Shown here in pieces: positions 7,076-12,402 of a stretch of 12,402 nt of DNA. Where the stretch lies: assembly GCA_030594665.1 (NCBI GenBank), contig JAUVET010000014.1, forward strand, positions 1 to 12,402. The letters are read 5' to 3'. Under the pieces are notes generated by a model. The model made no database searches and was not told where the DNA came from. It saw only the letters and a program-made list of their open reading frames with translations. Origin of the DNA: Methanosarcinaceae archaeon. GTDB taxonomy: Archaea > Halobacteriota > Methanosarcinia > Methanosarcinales > Methanosarcinaceae. The stretch's first letter is position 1, and each line of letters opens with the position of its first letter. A program made the position numbers and the translations under genes.

Positions 7076-7093
7076 TTTTTTATTATCTTCCGG
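7076..7093. repeat. 18-base direct repeat, right copy
   Basis: TTTTTTATTATCTTCCGG is identical to 5017-5034 and in the same orientation. Together the copies bracket the ATPase/PIN operon, 2,059 bases apart. This copy lies 38 bases upstream of the ATPase start, in the likely 5' untranslated region. Confidence 0.7.
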
Positions 7094-7176
7094 TCAACTC
7101 GAATATGCGTTCAAACTAGATATTACATAAATATTTCTACTGTTCTTCGGTGACTGTATAATCCCGAAACTTTTGA

Positions 7177-7189
7177 TTTTATATATTCG
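7177..7189 (-). promoter_or_regulatory. Candidate TATA box for the ATPase/PIN operon
   Basis: On the minus strand CGAATATATAAAA is a good archaeal TATA-like element, about 140 bases before the ATPase start. A second candidate, AGAAATATTTATG with a BRE-like AGAAA, lies nearer, at about 7127-7138. I cannot choose between them; the 219-base gap 7038-7256 holds no gene. Confidence 0.35.
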
Positions 7190-7256
7190 TCTTACCCACA
7201 TGGAAAAACGAAATAAAGTAATAAAGTTGTGACGGTACACCTAATCGCATTCATTA

Positions 7257-7841
7257 TCAGGATCTAATAACCCCTCTTTCCTTCAATTCAAAAAAACAAT
7301 CCGCACACGCCCTAACATCAACAGCAGCATCATGCGCTTCATCAAAATATTCATTGAACAATTTGTAATGCAATTCCGAAAGGGACGGCCACTTGTACCC
7401 ATACGGTCCAGGCAACCTACAATGATCAGTTGACATCTCCATTGTACATATCTTCGGGATATCGGTTAACCGATTATCAAAATCAGCTCTCAAAAATTCA
7501 GCCCCTACAATCTTTTCATCAAATTTCATGTTATGGGCTACCAAAAAGTTTGATCGTTCCATTGCTTTTGAAAATTCATTGAGGACTACTTCTAAGTCGA
7601 TTCCTTCATTGATCGCTGTTTCAGTTGAAATGCCATGAACTTTTACTGCATCTTCGGGAATGTTGAAGCCTTGTGGCTTTACGATGTAGTTGGGTTCTGA
7701 GAGTATGTTTCCCGAATTGTCACAATGCCGCCATGCGATCTGGACAAGGCGCGGCCAGTTGTTCAGGTCTGTGACCGGTGCTTTGTAGTTTTTGGGCAGG
7801 CCTGTGGTTTCGGTGTCGAATATCAGGTATGATTTTGTCAT
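7257..7841 (-). CDS. DEDDh 3'-5' exonuclease (DnaQ-like)
   Basis: This 194-residue protein is a DnaQ-like exonuclease domain with nothing else attached. All five catalytic positions are present: D9 and E11 in LIFDTETTG, D108 in HNMKFDEK, and H170 and D175 in HDAAVDV. The conserved KVHGIS segment at 68-72 also fits. Such enzymes remove nucleotides from 3' ends of DNA or RNA. Its length fits stand-alone proofreading-type or RNase T/ExoX-type enzymes; I cannot assign a subtype. It starts 40 bases after the end of the interrupted nuclease gene, on the same strand and without a promoter I can see, so it may be the third gene of the TPR-McrB/nuclease operon. No Shine-Dalgarno site precedes its ATG, so translation may depend on the upstream message. 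Confidence 0.9.
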   Translation of the reverse strand: MTKSYLIFDTETTGLPKNYKAPVTDLNNWPRLVQIAWRHCDNSGNILSEPNYIVKPQGFNIPEDAVKVHGISTETAINEGIDLEVVLNEFSKAMERSNFLVAHNMKFDEKIVGAEFLRADFDNRLTDIPKICTMEMSTDHCRLPGPYGYKWPSLSELHYKLFNEYFDEAHDAAVDVRACADCFFELKERGVIRS

Positions 7842-7881
7842 GGTGTTAGTTTGTGTTTGATGTTATTAAATGTGTGTGTGA

Positions 7882-8058
7882 TTAATTGACAATATCCCCA
7901 ACATTAAATTCATTTCCATATTGGATTACTTTAATTTCATGAGTATTTTCGATGTATAAGTCCTCTATTGGTACTATAAATAAAGCTCCCTTTACCATTT
8001 TTAAGCCATCAAACAAATCATCATATTTTTCAACATATGACTCGTTTTCTTTAATCAA
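7882..8058 (-). pseudogene. Severed C-terminal tail of the PD-(D/E)XK nuclease gene
   Basis: This open frame of 58 codons encodes LIKENESYVEKYDDLFDGL and ends FNVGDIVN before a TAA at 7882-7884. It has no start codon of its own outside the adjacent MITE; a GTG inside the element at 8077-8079 would open the frame, but no ribosome-binding site supports it. Removing the MITE and one 6-base target copy joins it in frame to the upstream part, so residues YIALI continue directly into KENESYVEKY. It is therefore the last 56 residues of the nuclease gene, displaced by the insertion. The tail has a strand/helix pattern (GALFIVPIEDLYIEN) that would complete the nuclease fold. Confidence 0.88.
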
Positions 8059-8194
8059 GAGACTGTCGGAAAAGTCCACATTTGTGGGAATTTTAACTTA
8101 TTCAATAAATTGTGTACAGCGCTGCATAGCGTTTTACTTACTAATATTAATTTAAATGTTTTAATTTTACTACTTTTCCGACAGTCTCAATCAA
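8053..8194. repeat. 6-base target duplication flanking the MITE
   Basis: AATCAA at 8053-8058 touches the left end of the element and AATCAA at 8189-8194 touches the right end. On the coding strand each reads TTGATT (Leu-Ile), which is why both gene halves contain LI at the junction. Confidence 0.85.
8059..8188. mobile_element. 130-base MITE inserted in the nuclease gene
   Basis: The ends GAGACTGTCGGAAAAGT (8059-8075) and ACTTTTCCGACAGTCTC (8172-8188) are 17-base perfect inverted repeats. Directly outside them is a 6-base target duplication. The interior is AT-rich, with a small CCACATTTGTGG hairpin (8076-8087) and a CAGCGCTG palindrome (8117-8124), and has no transposase gene, so the element must be moved by an autonomous relative elsewhere. 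I do not recognise the parent insertion-sequence family. The element supplies a TAA stop (8147-8149) to the incoming nuclease frame. The perfect ends suggest a recent insertion. Its GAGAC terminus is shared with the other repeats in this window, but the rest differs. Confidence 0.9.
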
Positions 8195-9355
8195 AGCAAT
8201 GTATTCAAGTAGCTCCTCAAGTCCATTGACTGCATAATTTTTATTGTCAGAATATTTAACTTCCCCAATAAAAATAGATTTAATATTGTTGTTCAAATCA
8301 TATTTTTCAAGAAGGATATCTGGTCTCCCTCCCCACATTTGTTTCTTATTAGAATTTGTCATTTTGTTTAGTTGTTTTATAATTTCTAAACGTCTACTAA
8401 AGTAATTGTCTTCATGATTGGTTTTTTCAATCAATTGTTCAAGTTCGTTTATACCCTCATTAAACTTAAAACACTCTCCAGTAGAATTGTGATACATTTT
8501 ATATATGTTCTTTTCAGATTTCCATTTTGCAATCATATTACAATTTGCTTCAATAAGTTCAAATTTAACATTTTCGAATTTATTAATAATTTTGATGGCC
8601 CAGTATAATTCAAAAAGAACTTCAATTCGATCGGTCTTTATAAATGTGTTTTTTAAAAGTTCTTTTGCTTCCTTGTCATTGAGTTCGTATTTCATCAATT
8701 TCCTGTATCTTGAAAGAAGTACGGCAGCTTCTCTGTATAACGGGATTCGCGACTTGAGTGCTCTACTGATCATCCTTTCTGTAACATTTGAATTTTTTAG
8801 ATTGATTCTCTTTAAATAAACATTTTTGAGAAATATACTATTTAACATTGGTTTCAATTCTTTTTCTTTAACCCATGCAGTAAGCCAGTCGTAGTTTTTT
8901 TCAAAAGCAATATTGAGATCGTTATGGGTGATATCATGAATGATCTGCAACAGCGATTTTAATACAATATTTTCAGAAATATTATAATCTTTTTCTCTCT
9001 GGTCGCACACAAAAAGCGTATAATCATTTGGGTTTTGCTCGTAACGTTTTGTGATTGTATCTTTCCATTGGATTTTACCTCGAACTTCTCCATTTAATAT
9101 TTCGTTTTTTTGGAGCACCGTAGTTTTTATTCTCCTTAATCTACTTGGAAGTTGTTCCACAAAATCGATTACACCTATCCATCCGGCACCATTCCCTTTA
9201 GTTAGGACAAAATGAATTCTCAGCAATTTTTCAATGTCACGAATATTTAAATTCGGGTCTATTTCTCTTGCGAAGGGTGCTATTATTCCATGTTTCAAAT
9301 ATTGGCTGAAATTTTCAGAAATTTCATTTATTAGTTCTTCACTCGTCACTTTCAT
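8147..9355 (-). CDS. PD-(D/E)XK nuclease, C-terminus replaced by MITE sequence
   Basis: This is the partner of the McrB-like ATPase gene just upstream. The ATG at 9353-9355 overlaps that gene's end by 17 bases and has GAGGGAG ten bases before it; an earlier ATG at 9398-9400 lacks such support. The N-terminal 340 residues are mostly helical and not recognised. The nuclease motif is near the end: GGRPDIL with D346, then IFIGEVKYS with E365 and K367, then the helix GLEELLEYIAL. That is a PD-(D/E)XK active site of the kind found in Mrr- and McrC-related restriction nucleases, although I cannot match it to classical McrC. Codons 1-389 are native; the last 13 residues (ETVGKVVKLKHLN) come from the MITE. 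The uninterrupted gene would encode 445 residues. The catalytic residues remain, so activity could be altered rather than lost. Base composition is visibly AT-richer than in hflX. Confidence 0.85.
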   Translation of the reverse strand: MKVTSEELINEISENFSQYLKHGIIAPFAREIDPNLNIRDIEKLLRIHFVLTKGNGAGWIGVIDFVEQLPSRLRRIKTTVLQKNEILNGEVRGKIQWKDTITKRYEQNPNDYTLFVCDQREKDYNISENIVLKSLLQIIHDITHNDLNIAFEKNYDWLTAWVKEKELKPMLNSIFLKNVYLKRINLKNSNVTERMISRALKSRIPLYREAAVLLSRYRKLMKYELNDKEAKELLKNTFIKTDRIEVLFELYWAIKIINKFENVKFELIEANCNMIAKWKSEKNIYKMYHNSTGECFKFNEGINELEQLIEKTNHEDNYFSRRLEIIKQLNKMTNSNKKQMWGGRPDILLEKYDLNNNIKSIFIGEVKYSDNKNYAVNGLEELLEYIALIETVGKVVKLKHLN

Positions 9356-11447
9356 TGGAACTAAACTCCCTCGGATCAATTCCAAAGAAATCCGACACAA
9401 AACCCTTTAATCGATCATGATCATTAACAAAGTCAAATTCTTTGAGTGTTTTTTTGACGAAAGATATCTGCTCTTCTTCCATTAGACCTTCAAATTGAGG
9501 TAAAACAAAAAGAATGAGTGCACTCGTATAATCGCATGTTTTTTCAATGTATTTGTACAAATCTTCTATGATTGCAGGGCCAACTTTCCGACTTTTGTTT
9601 ATCAGATTCCACAAATCTGAAAGATTCGAGCAAATTTGGTCACTAATTTTATCCACTCCCCAATACTTAACATACTCCCTGACCATTTCTTTGTTAATTT
9701 CCTGTGGGACATCTATCGGAATGAATGCAAACCTTCTCATAAATGCATAACTCATCTCGTATAAGGAACTTTTATCAAATGTGTTCATTGTAGCAATAAT
9801 ATGCCAATCATCAGGTATAATAAAGTGATTTGCCCCATAAGTTGTATCTTTATCGAATTTTCCAACAATTTTTACAAATTCATCTGACATTTTGAAAGGC
9901 AAAACAACATCATCGCCTGTCAGAGCAGAAAATAGCGAACCAAACGCCTTGTCAATGTCCGCCCTATTGATTTCATCAATGATAAGCCAGTGATTAGATG
10001 GCTTGTTATTGTTGTCTTTAAAGCACTGTAAAAAAATCCCAGGGAAAAATTTCAATTTATTATCTTCATCAGGTCGGTATCCACCAATTGTCTCGAAAGT
10101 AGACCAATCTGATGTTGCGGTGCACATATGATAATCATTTTTGTGAAAATGACAAATTTCCTTGGCTAATTTTGATTTTCCAGTCCCAGGCGGTCCACTT
10201 AGAATTATGTGTTTACCATTTTTCAGAGCAGTAGTAATTTGGGAGATAATAATCCTCTTTTGTTTAGGTTCAAAATACAGGGAAGTTATGTCGAAATCTT
10301 CTGAACCAGATTCGTGATTTGTGTCCATGGTATTTGTCGAAGTATAGGTGGATGTATTTTCATCAAAATTTTTGGATGAATCATACGTTGGGTCTATTTG
10401 TAATGCTTTGTTATAGCACTTTATTGCTTCTTCAGATTCCCCAATTTTTTCATGTGCTTTCCCTTTTTTGTGCCATGCTTCGGCATTGTTAGGTTCTCTC
10501 TTCAATGCTGATTTATATTGATCCCTTGATTGCTTGTAATTACCAAGTTCAAATTTAGCATCCCCCTTTTTAATCCATATATCAACTCTTTTTTCGTCGA
10601 TATCGGTTAAAGACCTAAAACAACTAAATGCACATTTGAAATCCCCTATGTTAAAACACTCTATACCTTTGTTATAAAGAATGGACAATGCTTCATCTTT
10701 CATATTTAATGATACAAGCAACTCTGCTTTTTCATTTAATATCTCAACATTTTCAGGTTCGATTTTCAGTGCTTTATCATACACTTCCATTGCTTCTTCA
10801 GTTAGACCAACTTCATTAAGCAAGTTGGCTTTCCCTTTTAATATGTAAACATCTTCGGGTTCTATTTTTATTGCTTCATTATAAACTTTTATTGCTTCTT
10901 CGGTTTGATCAACTTCACCAAGCAACTCAGCTTTCTCTCTTAAAACGTCAACATTTTCAGGTTCTATTTTTATTGCTTCATTATACACTTTTATTGCTTC
11001 TTCAGTTTGATCAATTTCACCAAGCAACTCAGCTTTCTCTCTTAAAACGTCAACATTTTCGGGTTCAATTTTTAAAACTTCACTAAACACATATATTGCT
11101 TCATTGCATCTTTTCAGCGCGCGCTCGCCAGATATCTCCTCCATAAACTCAAACTCATTAGTAAGAACTTCAGCTTTTTTCATCAAGATATTAACATCGT
11201 CCGGTTTTTTTTTCAGTGCTTCATCGTACAAATTTATTGCTTTATTGACTCTTTTCAGCGTTTCCTTATCATATCCCTCATCATCGAAACCGTAATCCCA
11301 AGTAAGATCTTCAGCGATTTTTATTAAAATATCAACATCATCCGGTGTGATTTCTAGTGCTTTATCGTATAATTCCAGTTTTTCCTCATTATCATCGGTT
11401 TCCTGCGCTAATCTAATAAACTCTTGTGCACTATTTTTATTTGTCAT
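9339..11447 (-). CDS. TPR-AAA+ ATPase, McrB-like
   Basis: This 702-residue protein has two parts. Residues 1 to about 365 are tetratricopeptide repeats (units such as EEAIKVYNEAIKIEPENVDV), which usually bind protein partners. After a Ser/Thr/Asn-rich linker comes an AAA+ module of the McrB/AAA_5 group: Walker A GPPGTGKS at 418-425, TSDWSTFETIGGY shortly after, Walker B LIIDEINRAD at 488-497, and MNTFD at 554-558 followed by an arginine-rich MRRF. The MNTxD element resembles the McrB nucleotide-specificity signature, so GTP may be the substrate. McrB rings drive a nuclease subunit; here the next gene encodes it. TPRs replace the usual N-terminal DNA-recognition domain. ATG 11447 is preferred because AAGGG lies nine bases before it; a TTG at 11456 would add three residues. 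Probably cytosolic. Confidence 0.9.
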   Translation of the reverse strand: MTNKNSAQEFIRLAQETDDNEEKLELYDKALEITPDDVDILIKIAEDLTWDYGFDDEGYDKETLKRVNKAINLYDEALKKKPDDVNILMKKAEVLTNEFEFMEEISGERALKRCNEAIYVFSEVLKIEPENVDVLREKAELLGEIDQTEEAIKVYNEAIKIEPENVDVLREKAELLGEVDQTEEAIKVYNEAIKIEPEDVYILKGKANLLNEVGLTEEAMEVYDKALKIEPENVEILNEKAELLVSLNMKDEALSILYNKGIECFNIGDFKCAFSCFRSLTDIDEKRVDIWIKKGDAKFELGNYKQSRDQYKSALKREPNNAEAWHKKGKAHEKIGESEEAIKCYNKALQIDPTYDSSKNFDENTSTYTSTNTMDTNHESGSEDFDITSLYFEPKQKRIIISQITTALKNGKHIILSGPPGTGKSKLAKEICHFHKNDYHMCTATSDWSTFETIGGYRPDEDNKLKFFPGIFLQCFKDNNNKPSNHWLIIDEINRADIDKAFGSLFSALTGDDVVLPFKMSDEFVKIVGKFDKDTTYGANHFIIPDDWHIIATMNTFDKSSLYEMSYAFMRRFAFIPIDVPQEINKEMVREYVKYWGVDKISDQICSNLSDLWNLINKSRKVGPAIIEDLYKYIEKTCDYTSALILFVLPQFEGLMEEEQISFVKKTLKEFDFVNDHDRLKGFVSDFFGIDPREFSSNESDE
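10858..11061 (-). repeat. Near-identical 102-base tandem repeat within the TPR coding region
   Basis: Units 10858-10959 and 10960-11061 differ at about four of 102 positions and each encodes one 34-residue TPR. The flanking TPRs at about 10740-10857 and after 11061 are far more diverged at DNA level. This points to a recent in-frame duplication or gene conversion of a single repeat. Confidence 0.88.
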
Positions 11448-11520
11448 TTTCTTCAACCCTTTTTAGCAATAATATTTGAGATGTTTATTTTAGAAATAGT
11501 TTCATCATTTTTTATAACAG

Positions 11521-11529
11521 TATATATTT
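11521..11529 (-). promoter_or_regulatory. Candidate TATA box for the TPR-McrB operon
   Basis: On the minus strand AAATATATA is preceded by an A-rich GTAAA and lies about 75 bases before ATG 11447. Start of transcription would fall near 11497, leaving a 50-base leader that contains the AAGGG ribosome-binding site. Confidence 0.45.
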
Positions 11530-11558
11530 TTACATGTTTATTATCTTTTTTGTATTAG

Positions 11559-11600
11559 AATTCTGAAAAATCAATTTGTTTCAAAATTCAGAATTTGAAA
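11559..11600 (-). terminator. Overlapping inverted repeats after the RecB-like gene
   Basis: AATTCTGAA (11559-11567) pairs with TTCAGAATT (11587-11595), and TTTCAAA pairs with TTTGAAA around 11579-11600, so two alternative stems are possible. On the minus strand they are followed by T-rich sequence about 60 bases past the stop codon at 11659. The stems are AT-rich, so termination here is tentative. Confidence 0.35.
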
Positions 11601-11658
11601 GCAATTTATACCCAAATTGAAATACAACAAAAACCTCCTTGAAACTCTCATCAGCATT

Positions 11659-12402
11659 TTAAACCTCCCCACAATACAACCTATACCCACAATCCCGACA
11701 AACTCCTTCATCCCCGACCCCCTTAAACCCATGCTCATAATCATAAGCAATCTTCCCCGCAGTCTCAACCATCCCCTCAATAACATCAAGATCAAGCGCC
11801 TTCGCCCTGCCCGAAGTATAACTCCCATCATCCTGCAATTCATACACCCTTGGCTTATCCCGCGCAAGCATATCAAGCGTAAGCCTTCTCACGACATAAT
11901 CAGGATAAAGGTGATTGAACCCACGTGCATAAAGCAACAATTGCTTTGACCTGTCATCAGGACTCAGTTCGGTTTTACCGCTCTTGTAATCAATGATCTC
12001 CACTTCATTATCAGTTCCGGGCAACAGGTCTATCCTGTCAATGAAGCCCTTGAAAATGAAACCGCCTATTGGCACACTGAACCGTTTTTCAACGAACAGG
12101 TTATCCTTGATCCTGTGTCCATTGCGCAGCCAGAACACCTCAAGCAGCGGTTTTGCCCGCTCAAGATCAACGCCCTTCCATTCGGATCTTGTGATAAGAT
12201 CATCTGCAATTCCATACATCTCATCTTTTGTAGCGATCTGATTCTCCACAGCAACCTCAAAAACCTTATGCACGAAACTGCCCAGGTTCATAGCACCTGT
12301 ACTGTCTTCCGAAGCCCTTGTCGGCATTCTCAGTATATTCTGGAGTTCGTACTGTTTCGGGCATTTTTCATACACCTTGATGGATGAAAAACTGAATGTC
12401 AT
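11659..12402 (-). CDS. RecB/AddB-like PD-(D/E)XK nuclease domain, 5' end at window edge
   Basis: The 247 visible residues form a complete PDDEXK_1-type nuclease domain. In order: FSSIKVYEKCPKQYEL (C14), GSFVHKVFE (H45), GFIDRIDLL (D122, D125), EIIDYKSGKTE (D138, K140) and QLLLY (Q154-Y158). The C-terminal CRDCGYRLYC contributes C235, C238 and C244, which with C14 make the four-cysteine Fe-S cluster set of AddB, Cas4 and related nucleases. The frame is open at the window edge, where an ATG happens to be the last codon. FSSIKVYEKCP is how the nuclease domain begins in RecB/AddAB proteins, and in archaea it is often fused behind a UvrD-type helicase, so this may be only the C-terminal part of a longer protein. 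Role: DNA end processing in repair. Base composition is more GC-rich than the TPR-McrB operon, suggesting core genome. Confidence 0.88.
   Translation of the reverse strand: MTFSFSSIKVYEKCPKQYELQNILRMPTRASEDSTGAMNLGSFVHKVFEVAVENQIATKDEMYGIADDLITRSEWKGVDLERAKPLLEVFWLRNGHRIKDNLFVEKRFSVPIGGFIFKGFIDRIDLLPGTDNEVEIIDYKSGKTELSPDDRSKQLLLYARGFNHLYPDYVVRRLTLDMLARDKPRVYELQDDGSYTSGRAKALDLDVIEGMVETAGKIAYDYEHGFKGVGDEGVCRDCGYRLYCGEV

Noticed and set aside
9356..9400. Earlier ATG at 9398-9400 for the nuclease gene
   Set aside because: It would overlap the ATPase gene by 62 bases and lacks a ribosome-binding site, whereas ATG 9353-9355 has GAGGGAG at proper spacing.
10871..11086. Plus-strand Leu/His-rich repeated open frame
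   Set aside because: It is the antisense of the duplicated TPR units; its apparent repeats come from the 102-base period of the real gene.
11617..11949. Plus-strand Ile/Pro-rich open frame of 110 codons
   Set aside because: Antisense to the RecB-like nuclease, whose Fe-S cysteines and catalytic residues show that the minus strand is coding.

Overview
The window looks like the chromosome of a methanogenic archaeon, most likely in or near the order Methanosarcinales. The reasons are a euryarchaeal-type HflX GTPase, a protein resembling archaeal DUF2209, archaeal BRE/TATA-like promoters (one apparently leaderless), Shine-Dalgarno sites before some but not all genes, and AAA_14/DUF4143 ATPases, which are typical accessory genes of methanogens. 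This placement is an inference from protein style; no marker gene settles it.

Layout, left to right. (1) Positions 1-1859, minus strand: the ribosome-associated GTPase hflX (its 3' end leaves the window) and a DUF2209-like gene, separated by a 238-base gap that holds an inverted-repeat element with an internal GCAGAGGACGC-type repeat. (2) Positions 2112-4384, plus strand: an intact AAA_14/DUF4143 ATPase with a leaderless-type promoter, a 434-base non-coding stretch with hairpins, and an unrecognised 153-residue protein. (3) Positions 4444-4821, minus strand: the N-terminal stump of a second AAA_14-type ATPase, broken at a GAGACTTTTT-type repeat. (4) Positions 5099-7037, minus strand: a tight two-gene operon of an OLD/ABC-like ATPase (DUF3696 type) and a PIN-like nuclease, flanked by two exact 18-base direct repeats. 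(5) Positions 7257-11447, minus strand: a TPR-AAA+ ATPase of the McrB group, an overlapping PD-(D/E)XK nuclease gene, and a DEDDh exonuclease. (6) Positions 11659-12402, minus strand: a RecB/AddB-like nuclease domain with an Fe-S cysteine set, cut by the window edge.

Regions 3-5 read as a defence-type accessory island between more ordinary chromosomal genes. The ATPase/PIN pair resembles sensor-effector anti-phage modules. The TPR-McrB/nuclease pair resembles an McrBC-like restriction system in which TPR repeats occupy the N-terminal place where McrB normally carries its DNA-recognition domain.

The strongest observation is a 130-base MITE (17-base perfect terminal inverted repeats, 6-base target duplication AATCAA) inserted in the nuclease gene at 8059-8188. 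Removing the element and one target copy restores one uninterrupted 445-codon gene. The catalytic D, E and K residues lie upstream of the insertion; the last 56 residues are cut off and 13 element-encoded residues take their place.
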